The translations under genes and the position numbers were made by a program. The notes below the pieces were generated by a model that saw nothing but the letters and a program-made list of their open reading frames with translations, was not told the origin of the DNA and searched no databases. 64,000 nucleotides of DNA from Epiperipatus broadwayi (Eukaryota > Onychophora > Udeonychophora > Euonychophora > Peripatidae). Numbering within the stretch: position 1 is the first letter of the stretch; the number at the start of each line of letters is the position of its first letter. The stretch covers positions 2,362,584-2,426,583 of the forward strand of contig JAQFVV010012499.1 of assembly GCA_028023455.1 (NCBI GenBank), read 5' to 3'. Below, in pieces: positions 48,551-60,250 of the stretch.

Positions 48551-51060
48551 CCTCCTTCTGAAATTTTATACCCAATCACTACTTTGTAAAAAAATATTAC
48601 AAGGAATTATAATGCAGAAAACAGAAACTGCAATTAATTTAATGGCAATTGTAATATCTAAAAACTTAGATCTTTTATCTTCAATGTATTATACTTGAGA
48701 ACTGTTTTCTTTCTTTTTCTTTTTTTTTAATAAAACAAAATAAGTCAATCTCATACATTATTTTTTCTTCTTCAAATAAAAATTAACATAATTTCAAAAA
48801 TGTTTAAAATATCTTTAATTATTTATATTTCTTCATTATTGATCATTTTATTTAACTTTTATTATTATAAAAAACAAATACATATTTAATGTGTGTATGT
48901 TTTACATTTTTATTCCATTACACATATGCATTTTCAACTCTTTTACAACTATATTTTATTTTAATAGTTAAAATAAAGATTATAGTCAAATAGGTTAAGA
49001 AAGTTTTATTTGGCTATATATAATACTTATTATAAGAATAGACTATTTTAAAATAAAATAAGTCTAATATTGTTTATTTCTAATTTTAATTTTTCTTCAT
49101 TTATTTACTTACTTAGCCCTTATGAAATTTGATATTTTTATTCAAATTCTGGTGAAAGATTTTAAAAATACTAAACCTTTCACTTCTGTATAAAATCTAC
49201 ATTTTATACTAAAACTAAATAAATTCTATTTAATTTCATTTTAATTTAATTTCATAAAAGAATAATATTCTAAAAAATGACATTTGATCTTTTTAAACAT
49301 TTAAAAACTGACTCACAAATAAGAACAACAGACTTTAAACATAATCAACTATGTTTCTTTAACAAATGAATTCTTTTGTATTTTAAGATTTTTTTAAAGT
49401 GTAAACAAATGAATGTGGATTTATTATAAATCTATCAAATTCTGCTTTAAAAATCTGATATTTGCTAAAAGATGTCAACAGCATGTCAATTCTAACAGAT
49501 CATGATGTTACTGATGTTGTGGTTTTCTTTCTTTATATTACAATCAAGTTTATTAACTTCTATTTCTAAAAGTAAATGAATAAATCGAAAATATACACAA
49601 TCAACCAATTAGTGTGTAAAAATAATAAAAAATATTTCATAAACAAGCAAACATCTTTTTTTTATTCTATAAACTTTGCATAAAAACAAGAATAGAAAAA
49701 AGTGAATACTATTTGGGCATTTTTTTCTGTTATAAACAATTAAATAAATTCTTAGATGTTATCCACTTCCCAGATTTTTTCCCAATTAAAAAATCAATAA
49801 AAGCATTATGAGAAAATGAACATTATTATAAAATATCTATATTATTATCACTTATGATGAAGTTAAACAGTGATCTAAAATAGCAGATAAATTACACTTT
49901 TTCTGATGGAAACATCCAATGATTCTCAATGAATATGAGAGTTATCATTTGCTCAAAATAATCATCTTGAGCTCTCTGTATAAATATATATATTTAAAAA
50001 ATAAAAAATTCTAATTAAAGTTTTAAAGATATTTATTTTATAAATTCATATAGTTTTCTATCAGAATCTACAAATGCTGTAAACATTTTCATAACAAAAA
50101 CTTAAAAGAATCTTCTTTTACCAAATACAAAATTTGCTGGATTTTCTTATCACTTTATTTCTTTATTCTTTTTTTTAAAAAAGATTGCTACAAAAATGCA
50201 ATTAATATAATCTTTTTTTCAAAACAATAAAAAGGGGATCATGTTAAACAAAAGTGCTATCAATATTTGTCAAAAAATACATGTGCAGTATTCAGTAAAA
50301 CTCACTATATGTATTGCCACACACATTTCTTGTTTTAAAACAGGTATACACAAGCATAGGAGGTGGTGGTCATTGATGTTTGATAGTTTGGTGCAGTATT
50401 CACAGATTTTTTCCAATTATTTTACCTTTTATGTTTTTTCAATAAATTGTTTTACATTTAAATATCAGCCTTTGTCTAATTTAAAAAATATCTCAATCTG
50501 CATTGGAAAAAGATATTATATATAGAAGAAATTATTCAATGATCATGTAATGTATGTTATTTAATAAACCAAATATATTTCTGACTCTGTTAATATGAAA
50601 ATATATTGTTCTTTACTTTACAAATGTTATTTATAATTTAACTAACATTATTTTTTTTTACATTTGACATATTTATGTTCAAATATGATACATTTCAACT
50701 TATAGTAATCTAAATATTGCATACACTATAATGACAAACCTTAGGTGGAACAGAAAATATGCTCTTATAGTTAAATAAATATGGGCTGATAGATGGTTGT
50801 GATAGGATTGAGCTAAGATGCACTGAGATAAAAATAAAATTTGAAGTATATATATTGAATTTGTTACATGACATCAAAATACTAATTGTTCACAAATCTA
50901 AAACAAATATAAAAGATAATTGGTAAGTTTGTTACAATCTCAAAAACAACTTTTAGGGTCAAGTGAATAAGTTATCATTTTGATATTTACTTTAATTTTA
51001 TTACTCTTGTGATAAATATGTAAACAATGATTAGAATGATTTATAGATATATAAAACCTT
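47541..51060. other. Gene-free A+T-rich DNA
   Basis: Contains (TA)n tracts at about 48,020-48,040 and 48,519-48,550. The frame at 50,241-50,525 is low-complexity and unsupported. Nothing else recognised. Confidence 0.5.
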
Positions 51061-51066
51061 TTGAAA

Positions 51067-52066
<1,000 letters not shown>

Positions 52067-52155
52067 GATTTGTTCTTATCATTAGTAATCTAATGTCCCA
52101 AGTGATTTAGTGAAAGAATAGAGTTATGGATTCTAGAGCTAAAGATCCATGGATT

Positions 52156-52270
52156 ATTTGTATTTTTATATTGGACTATTTCCATCATCTAATATATATA
52201 ATGAATGTCTTTAGAAAAATTTAACTTTATTTAAATATTCCAAATACATTAAACTGTTAGTAATAGCACA
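52156..52270 (-). mobile_element. 5'-truncated SINE tail copy
   Basis: On the minus strand it reads GTGCTATTACTAACAGTTTA at the 5' side and ends GGAAATAGTCCAATATAAAA, matching the bodies at 16,333-16,445 and 52,575-52,690. No tRNA head. No clear target duplication because it abuts a foldback made of the same tail. Confidence 0.7.
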
Positions 52271-52273
52271 TAT

Positions 52274-52608
52274 ATTAGATAATGGAAATAGTCCAATATA
52301 AAAATACAATTAGAATGCCATCATCACAAACCTTCAGATAATTCATGGATTCTGGCTCAATCTGACATTTTCATTGCTCAAACTTTTTTAAATTCCTCAT
52401 AATCAATCATTTTTCTTAGGAATTTAAATTTGACTTAGAATTTTCATTATGGCTTCAGATAAATTGTAAAATGTAATCATGGACCCAGAACCCATAGAAG
52501 TATAGTGGCTAGTGCACTGATAGCAACAACATATTGGTGCTTTCCTGAAGGTTTGTGGTGATGGTGTTTTAGTAGTATTTTTATATTGGACTATTTCCAT
52601 CATCTAAT
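52274..52608. repeat. Foldback made of two inverted SINE tails
   Basis: Left arm 52274-52337 and right arm 52545-52608 are 64-bp imperfect inverted repeats. The outer part is the SINE tail (GATGGAAATAGTCCAATATA) and the inner part is CATCACAAACCTTCAG and its complement. The 207-bp centre shows no gene. Confidence 0.75.
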
Positions 52609-52866
52609 TTTGAGTACTGAATGTCTTTTAAAAAAATGTAACTTCATTCAAAATATTGCAAATACATTCAACTGTTAGTAATAATACTTCAAACAGGTGA
52701 GTATATTCTCAATGTTTCGAGAAATATTAATCTCCCCTCTTCTTCAGGTGTTGCTGACTTGCCCAGTGATAGTACTAGCATGGATTTGAACCTGGACCCT
52801 TAGATACTCTTGAGTATTGAATTTTAAGATAATGCTCCAACCAACTGAGTCATCCTGCCAAAGGCA
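52575..52866 (-). mobile_element. tRNA-headed SINE, near full length
   Basis: Minus strand, 5' to 3': a tRNA-like head with box A TGACTCAGTTGG (about 52,852-52,841) and box B GGTTCAAATCC (about 52,792-52,782); a middle region with CTGAAGA (52747-52741) and CGAAAC (near 52,714-52,719) separated by a partly self-complementary stretch; then the body and tail shared with 16,333-16,445. This order (polymerase III head, central domain, short tail) is that of a SINE. The CTGAAGA...GAAAC pair recalls the hammerhead ribozyme core, but I see no proper cleavage site. It lies immediately 3' of the Penelope-like element on the same strand. Confidence 0.7.
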
Positions 52867-52894
52867 ACAGTCAGTAGAAATTTCATATACTTAT

Positions 52895-54985
52895 CTATGA
52901 AGTTCCTTCTGATTTTTCCACTTTTTCCTAAGAGTAAAGTTGATTTGTGGTTTCCACATATTAGGTATAATCACTCTAGGTTGGCTTATGGGATTGTTTG
53001 CCACTAGGATGTAAACAGCTTCTTGAAATTTTCTTCATTGTATCTTTTCTTCTCTATCTAATATTTTTGTATATTCCCAATTTAACATACATTCATTAAT
53101 GCATAAATGGTCTGCTACATTAGGCACATGTTTTCTCTCTTCTAATCATCATTTTGGGTTCTTGCAAAAAATTTTCAATAGAATGACTGGGCTCACCAAT
53201 ATATGTTCTTCCACATTCACATGGATTAAGTTTTTTCTTTTCAGTATTTCAAGTTTAGGTTTCATAGATGTTAGAATTACTCATAATGTGGTATGGCTCT
53301 GGAAAGTTGTTCTGATGTTATATTTATTGCATATTTTCCTTAATTTTTCTGCTATTTTTGAAATCAATTGGTATGCTATAATACCAATAATTGTTTTTTT
53401 TCCTTTGAAGATTATTTTTATTGTCTATTTAAGGTTTTTTCTTAATAAAAGCTAATGGACAACCATTTTTTTATAAGAGTTTGTTCTATATAGATTTTTC
53501 TTTTTCCAAATCACTGGTTTCTGAACAATGGTTTTTTTCTCTCTATTCCATACTGATAGTATAAATCTGTGTTTTGTGTTTTCTGATGTGATTGGATGTA
53601 TAAGATAGGTATTTTCCTGTATGTGTAAATTTTTGATAAACTATACTTTTGATTTTGCCATGAGGGAATCTTGTCAAAAGAAGATCTAAGAATGTCAATT
53701 TTTGTTCTAGTTATGTTGATTTTATTGTGAATTTAATTGAAAGGGGATATGTTGTTGATATGTTTCCAGAAAGTTTGTAGCAGTGCTTCACCATGTGGCT
53801 ATACAATAAATGTATCATCTACATAGAAAAGCTAAACTTTAGGTGGATATGGAATAGTTTTTATGGCTGCAGTTTCAAATTCTTCAATGTAAATATTGCT
53901 AATCAGGGATAACAATGGTGAGCCCATAGCCATTCTTTGATTTTGTTAGAAGAATTCTGTGTTATATTGAAAGTAGGTTGTTTTTAAGCATAATGTTAAT
54001 TGTTCTATTAAACTATAAATAGGAAGATCTGTTCTAGTTTGGAAACTATTAGCACCATTTAATTTTTTCTTTACTATAGATAATGCTTCTTCTTATGGTA
54101 CATTTATGAACAAACTTTCCACATCAAAGCTTACCAGTAAGTCAGTTCTTTCAATTTCCATGTTCTTGATTAATTTTACAGTGTCTAGAATCCCTGACAA
54201 AGAACTGGTCCTGTAAGCCAAAGGACTAAGAACTTTGAGAAAAAATTTTGGCAATGTGAATTTCTAGAACTGACAACAAGTCTTAATGGAAAATGATCCC
54301 TATGGATTTTAGGTGGACCATAAAGATGAGGAATTTTACTTATATATGATGTTATTTTATTTTTTCTGAATCAGTGAAGTACTGCAATGCTTTCTGAATA
54401 ATGATTGTAACTTTGTTTCTGTATTCGGTATTGAAACTTTTGCCACTTTTTTATATTGCCCATTGTGAGGAGTTCTTGTATTTTGTTCTCATAATCAGTT
54501 GTATCCATTACAGCTGTTGCATTGTTTTTGTCATTGGGGAGAATAATTATAGATTTATATACTTTGAGAGATTTAATTCCTTTCTTCTCATCATAGGATA
54601 TGTTTGATTTCAATTTCTGTTGCTGGTCTAGTGTTCTTTTTATTCTCCAGCATAATTCTGATGCTTTTTCTAAAGGCAATTTTTGAATGACTTTTTCAAT
54701 GGCTGCCATTATAACTAATAAAGGGATATTAGATGGTGCTATGGCAAAGTTTAATCCTCTTTCCAGAACAGAAATTTCAGAATCTGTTAGATGTTTAGAA
54801 CTGAGATTTTTAACAGATGAAATTGGGACACTGCTTGGTACATTATGATTTTTGACATACCCATGTAGAATAGCAATTTTCTTCTTTTGGCATTCTTTTA
54901 TTTTTCCATGTAATATAGAATGTGACTTTTATACTGCTAGAGAAACTCTCATGAAATCTTCATCAGTAAGATTATACATTATTAA
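52895..54985 (-). pseudogene. Penelope-like retroelement with GIY-YIG domain, decayed
   Basis: Reading leftward with frame changes: an N-terminal NLSSKHLTDSEISVLERG-type block (about 54,800), LPNDKNNATAVMD and a TDYENKIQELL block (54,480-54,540), IPHLYGPPKIHR (about 54,320), the first catalytic motif LLVSFDVESLFINVP (about 54,120), AMGSPLLSLISNIYIEEFE (about 53,900), YVDDTFIV (about 53,815) and LTFLDLL (about 53,690). The C-terminal part has CECGRTYIGEPSHSI of a GIY-YIG nuclease (about 53,200) and NNPISQPRVIIPNMWKPQ (about 52,960). Several stops and frameshifts break it. All these blocks are diagnostic of Penelope-like elements, which prime at nicked ends using their own nuclease. The 112-codon frame at 54,371-54,709 is the longest intact piece. 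Confidence 0.85.
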
Positions 54986-55021
54986 TTGAATGCATTGTTT
55001 GATACTTAGAAAACCTTACTC

Positions 55022-55063
55022 ATATTAGAAGAGATAGAAATAGTCCAATATAAAAATACAACA
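55022..55063 (+). repeat. Short SINE-tail fragment
   Basis: ATAGAAATAGTCCAATATAA followed by AAATAC, the tail found at 16.4 and 52.2-52.6 kb, here in plus orientation beside the 5' side of the Penelope-like element. With the tail at 52,575 it brackets the element in inverted orientation. Confidence 0.6.
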
Positions 55064-56070
55064 TATTGTATTATTTGTTTTTGTTTTACAATCACCACAT
55101 TGGCATTATCTGACCACTTGATTATCTGGAACCTTTATTCTCTATATAATAATATTAGATAAAATCTCTCTATGAAATAACACTAGTTAGATATACATAT
55201 CTATAACTAAAAATACTAGTTGACTACTAGTTAATACAGTAAATTACAATAATGTTTTAATTATTTCTATATATCTTAATATGGTATACATGTATGTTAG
55301 AACATACATATAATTGATTTTTTTATCTATCAAACTTTACCATCTTCTGTAAAATAATGTAAAAAAATCTTTACATATTTATTATAGATAAATTAGTTAC
55401 ATGGAGAAACAATTTCCTTTATATTAATGTTGTTTATGCTCTAAGCTAAACAGTCAACTTCACTATCAATAAATATTTCAAAATCTTTGATGAGTAAATA
55501 ACATGACTTTGAATTTTACAATATTAATTTAATAACAGTAACATAAATTATATTCTCCAATATTGCAAGATAAGATATATATATATTTAATTAAAAAAAG
55601 GTTTTTTGTGTGTGCGACTTTTCTTACTTAAGTCTATTAATTTCAATTTCTCATTCAACTTTTGAAAACTTCCATAGCAAAGTATGTCTTCTTCATTTAT
55701 AAATATTTATAAAATTGCAAATGTAAAAATAGTATTTACTGCTTTTCAAATAAAATAAAAAATTATTGTTATTATTTATATATTGGCATTTTGGCCAAAT
55801 CTAGTTGAACATCTTTGAAAAGAAGTAAAAAAATAAAAAACGAAAATAAAAAATGAAAATGATGAACAAATAATTTTTGTTATATAAAGTAGTAAATCTA
55901 AAAACAAAAACATCATTTATTTGAAATGAGGTTTATTATACGTCACATTCTCCAATTACAATGGCATTTCACCTGAAGTATAATGTATGCATAGCTATTT
56001 CAGCACAACTGTTAATCCAGTAATTCATCCTATTGAACTGAAGTTTCCATTTATTTATTTTTTTGCACAG
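55064..56070. other. Gene-free A+T-rich DNA
   Basis: Non-coding up to a polypyrimidine tract that precedes the exon-like block. Confidence 0.5.
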
Positions 56071-56322
56071 CATGCAGCTTCTACGGAACATCAGTGCAGG
56101 CCTGACAAGCCTCGCGTTATGTGCAGAGAGCGGCACGAATTGCGAAGAAAATTGAAAGAGGCATGTTATATCATCTCTGACGTACATGCCATGAATAAAA
56201 AAGAGACATTTTATGCCATATCTAAGAAGTGTCAGATCTATATCTGTTCCACCTTATTTGCATATTTAGCCCGCCCTAATTTGCATAGTTTACTTCTTGA
56301 AAATGAAGGCTTAGACCTTTGA
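56071..56322 (+). CDS. Candidate terminal coding exon, function unknown
   Basis: A block clearly richer in G+C and CpG than anything nearby starts right after TTATTTTTTTGCACAG, a good 3' splice site with polypyrimidine tract. In the frame that continues through the acceptor, 83 codons run to a TGA at 56320-56322 (HAASTEHQCRPDKPRV at the start, RERHELRRKLKEACY in the middle, LENEGLDL at the end). An AATAAA lies ten bases after the stop (56332-56337). The protein piece has a basic Arg/Lys helix-like segment and several Cys but no domain I recognise. The upstream exon would have to be beyond the A+T-rich left flank. On the opposite strand the same block carries two octamer motifs around a GC box, so a promoter is an alternative reading. 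Confidence 0.4.
   Translation, partial: HAASTEHQCRPDKPRVMCRERHELRRKLKEACYIISDVHAMNKKETFYAISKKCQIYICSTLFAYLARPNLHSLLLENEGLDL
56256..56286 (-). promoter_or_regulatory. Two octamer motifs flanking a GC box
   Basis: ATTTGCAT occurs at 56256-56263 and 56279-56286 with CCCGCCC (56270-56276) between them; on the minus strand this is ATGCAAAT, GGGCGGG, ATGCAAAT. Octamers bind POU-domain factors and GC boxes bind Sp-type factors. Such an arrangement is promoter-like, though no minus-strand transcript start is evident. Confidence 0.35.
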
Positions 56323-56331
56323 AAGCACTCG

Positions 56332-56337
56332 AATAAA
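56332..56337 (+). terminator. Polyadenylation signal after the exon-like block
   Basis: AATAAA ten bases past the stop codon. In DNA this A+T-rich the hexamer is common, so its weight comes only from its position. Confidence 0.35.
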
Positions 56338-57070
56338 TCGATAAAAAGTTTGCCATTCGTTTGATTTACGGTGATTATATTTTATATATATATATATATT
56401 TAAGTTATACGTGTGTATTTTCATATTAACACAAATATTAGAGTTTACAGTATTACATTGAAAAGCAGTATTGAATACAAAGCTATCAAGAATATTTTAG
56501 CATTACAAAGACCATCAAAATTTTTTTTTTCATTCCAATATGTTTAATTAAAAAATACTTCTTTAATTTAAATTATGTGTGAGGATATTTCAAAAACTTA
56601 AATATTCATTTTATTTCTTTTAAACATATAGGGTAGATATTGTGAAAATACAATACTGCCACTACATTTCCAGGGCAAAAATTGATATGAGAAACTTATT
56701 CCTTTTTTATTTTATGTGCCACTTAGGTTTGGCAAAAATCTATTTTAATAAAATTATAAAGTAAATTTTTTTCAGATGCTAATAACAATAATGAGTTGGT
56801 GATAAAATATTAAAAAAATAAAAACTTGTAAGTTTATAATCTCAAAATTTGCAATGAAGTACCTTTATTTCCTAAAATGTAATTTTCCTGCTTAGCATCT
56901 GCAGAATCATTAATTATACCATTGTAATTTAAAATTTCACAGAGTTTATATTCTATGGACAATAATATCAAAGAAGACAACAACAGATATAAAAATATTT
57001 ATTGACAAATTTTATTTTATTGATCATCATCACATTTAGACATAAAATCTTTCTTTAAAACTAAAAAGTT
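56338..57070. other. Gene-free A+T-rich DNA
   Basis: A (TA)n tract at about 56,380-56,399; nothing else. Confidence 0.55.
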
Positions 57071-57256
57071 AATGTTATATATAGAGCTCGCAAAATAAGC
57101 TCTTAATAAGCTTTAAGAATATACTCAACCCCAGACTGTTTTCTGCTTCTGGTGTCAACAGTGAGGGGCCAGGATATTCAAGCAGAAACTGGTCTGGGAT
57201 TGAGGATATTCTCAAAGCTTGTTTAGAGCTTATTTTGCGAGCTCTAAATATAACAT
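57071..57256. mobile_element. Small foldback element, about 77-bp arms
   Basis: Left arm 57071 to about 57,147 (AATGTTATATATAGAGCTCG to GACTGTTTTCTGCTT) pairs with about 57,180-57,256 with a few mismatches and gaps. The loop contains GGTGTCAACAGTGAGGGGCC. The core around CCCAGACTGTTTTCTGCTT and AGTGAGG...GGATATTC parallels the arm core of 42,871-43,400 (CCAGACCAACTGGTTTCGAG and AGTGGAGTGCTAGAATATTC), so it is a reduced relative. ACAAGCTTATTAAATTAAGT just outside matches the end repeat at 4.3 kb. Confidence 0.7.
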
Positions 57257-58090
57257 TTGTAAATACAAGCTTATTAAATTAAGTCATGTGACAAGTGACT
57301 TGATTTTTTTGACATTTTAAAAAAGGTAATATTTTGTAATAACTTTAAATAATTAAAATATTTATTTTATTTAGTATAGGTATTCATTACATTTTAATTT
57401 TATTAGTAATTTAAAAAATTGTATAATCCACTAAATTTATAATACCTAATCAAATTGCATGCTTAACACTTGAATAAAATGTTATTGATGCAATTTTGTA
57501 ATTTATTATTATTTTATTTATTTATTGTTAAACTATGTGAAATTAAAAATTTATTATTTTCTAAACATTATAATTTTAAGAAGTTTTTCGCTGTGATAAA
57601 TTAAGAGAAAGAACAATGCTTTATATGTCAATCACACAACTGTATATCCTACTTATATATCAATAATATTCAGAAATATTAAATATTTTAAAATTTAATA
57701 ATATTTTTAGCAACAATATTATTTCTTGAATAATTTCAGAAATCTCAAGAACGTATGGAAAAAAAAAAACAAATATCTTTTAACCATATGTATGTAATAT
57801 AAAATTAAGATAGATTCGCTATATTAAAATTTGTTCATGTTTTTGTTGATTAAAGGAAAAAATCTAGATAGCATATTTCTTTACCAATTAGAGAAGGTTA
57901 ACTATATTTCAAAGAAATTTTATTCAAAAAAAAAAGATTACAGATATACATTTACTTATAAAGGAGAAATAATTAAAATAACATTGAATTAAAAAAAAAA
58001 TTACGTAAGTCTTTCTAGAAATAGTAAAAAAATCAGAGATGACTTAGTGGCAATGCATATCTCATTATAGGTTGGAAAATTGCCATACGA
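57257..58090. other. Gene-free A+T-rich DNA
   Basis: Nothing recognised beyond the foldback-associated flank at 57,262-57,290. Confidence 0.5.
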
Positions 58091-60250
58091 AAGATTAAAT
58101 TGCTCCATATATCTCTGCTAGAAAAAAATTTTGCCTCTTATTTTGATTATTTTTAAGTCTAATTTTAAATGTATCTGGGTGTCTTCTACTGTTCAGAGTG
58201 TAAAGAAAAATGCAATTTGTATACCATAGTGAATATAAATGTACTGCAGATTTCTGAAAAGTTGCATTTAGAAATGATTGTATAACAGAGTGAATAGTAA
58301 TGTTGATCTTTTTTCTATACATTGTATTTATATAGATTCTAACAAGTTGTAGACTCCTACATTGGAACAAAAAAATGAGTTTGATCCTCCTCTTCTCTAT
58401 GACATATGCCACATATAGCATCAATGTTCTTATGATATCCTTAACATTTTCAAAAATGCAATGTTGCCAGAGACCCTTCATGTTTAACTTGATAATAAAG
58501 TATTTGGATTCAAGTGCCCAGTACCGGAACCTTTTCAGGAATTGTTTGTTATTAATTGCATGCCCTGATGAGATTATTGTTTCTTATGTATTTGGTTACA
58601 TTGTAATGTAAAATTAAAATATGTGAATTTTTCCTGACAGATTTAAGCTTTAAAGCTGGTGGATATAATAGGCACTACCATTGTGATTCAATGTTTTGTA
58701 TGTAAGGATGGCCTGTCTGAACATTACAAATTGCTTTCTCTCCTCATAGATGTTTCCTACATTGTGAGTACATTTTTATGGTAAAAGATTTTGAGAAAAT
58801 AGTTATTGGAGTGTAATATGTTAACATATTAATAAGACACTTTGGTATATAATGAGAGATATGCTTATGATAATGAATGATATTGTGTCTATCAATTTGT
58901 TATGCACCTGCTTTCACATTATCCTAAGACTTAGGTGAATTGGAAGTTCTAAGTAAGTGTTGTGTTCACCTATAAATATGTGTGTGATTTTTGTCTTTAT
59001 ATACATAATCCAAGCACACCAAATGTCTAAATTGCACTCCAATTTATATGTATTTGTATATTAATATAGTATTATCAACAATATATGAAATTGTTTTTCG
59101 GTGTTGACAGGTAAATGATGACATCATCCATGTATATGATGTAGGATGATATACTACATTTTATCATGAATTTGTGATTCCCTGGAAGTTCCTCTTTATT
59201 GTGTTGAGAAATTGATTGATATATCAGGTGAGTAAAAAAAACTCAATAGTGAGTCTTAGAGGGTTGACTGATGTGAATTGATGAATGAGGTTGAAAATGA
59301 TTGAATGAGGATAATATTTTCACATTTTATGTTATGTGGATTTTTCTGATTATTAATAGGTTTGTAATTAAATATACAATAGGTTTAGATATTGTTTTAT
59401 TATTAATTATATTATTATATGCATTTATTAGATTGTTGATTGGTGTTGAATCTAATGCTGTTTTTATGTCCGGTGTATTAACTTTAGATTATATTTCTTA
59501 ACATTAAGTACATTGTCAATTACTATTTTGAACAAAAATGTTTGACCTGTTGATAAACCTTTCCCTGCAAATTGATTGGTAAGATTGTTGGTGATAAATA
59601 TGATTGATTTTTTTCTTTAATGATTTTTTCTAGGATTCTGATGCCTTGTAGATTAACAAATACAAGCCTAATGTTTTGTAATGTGATTGGTGAAATGGAT
59701 TTTTTTCAGAAAATCACCTATGATATTGGTTATAAGTTTCTTATTTTATATTAATTTCCTTTGAAAGGAAGCTGACCTTGTTAAAAAGGAATTCCAATGA
59801 AAATTGCCTAAGATATAATAGGTATATTCTTGATGATCTCTGATATCATGATCCCAACATTTTATCTAGATATTGCATAAAGTCATATGATTTTAATGTG
59901 CCTTGTACTTCTATATTGCAAATATTTAGAAGAAAGTTTGAAAGCTTTTGTTTTTTGAAATTTTTCCTTAAAGTATGTGTAAAACATAGCTATAATGTTG
60001 ATACCAGTTCATATAAAGTCAAAGATACTCTAGCAGTAGATGATTGACCTAATGTCAATTGAGTGTAATGTTTTGATTATGCATGTAACTGAAATTTTCC
60101 TCTTTTTGTAACTAGGTATTCAGCAAGTACTTCACAGGTAACTCTGTATTCTTTTGTCAGTGCTAGCTTCAGATTGTCATTATGTGTTATTGATATGCTT
60201 TGGATGATTTATTTATGTAGCTCATCTGCATGTGCTTTGTGGGAAGGGTA
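58091..60250 (-). pseudogene. Decayed copy of the LINE polymerase
   Basis: Collinear with the open copy at 21-23 kb when read leftward: ILEKIIKEKNQSYLSP (about 59,620) matches LIEAIIKDKIQNLILP; DIKTALDSTPINNLI (about 59,450) matches DISAAFDSVRIPQLI; YIIYMDDVIIYL (about 59,130) keeps the YMDD core; GICHREEEDQTHFF (about 58,400) matches the zinc motif; and SLWYTNCIFLYTL (about 58,200) matches the last block. Numerous stops and frameshifts. The 128-codon frame at 58,095-58,481 is part of it. The left and right limits are approximate. Confidence 0.8.

Noticed and set aside
53099-53455. 118-codon plus-strand frame
   Set aside because: Antisense to the GIY-YIG block of the Penelope-like element.
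56215-56255. String CTAAGAAGTGTCAGATCTATATCTGTTCC resembling part of U2 snRNA, in pieces
   Set aside because: Matches only in short blocks separated by unequal gaps; the U2 5' end and Sm site are absent.
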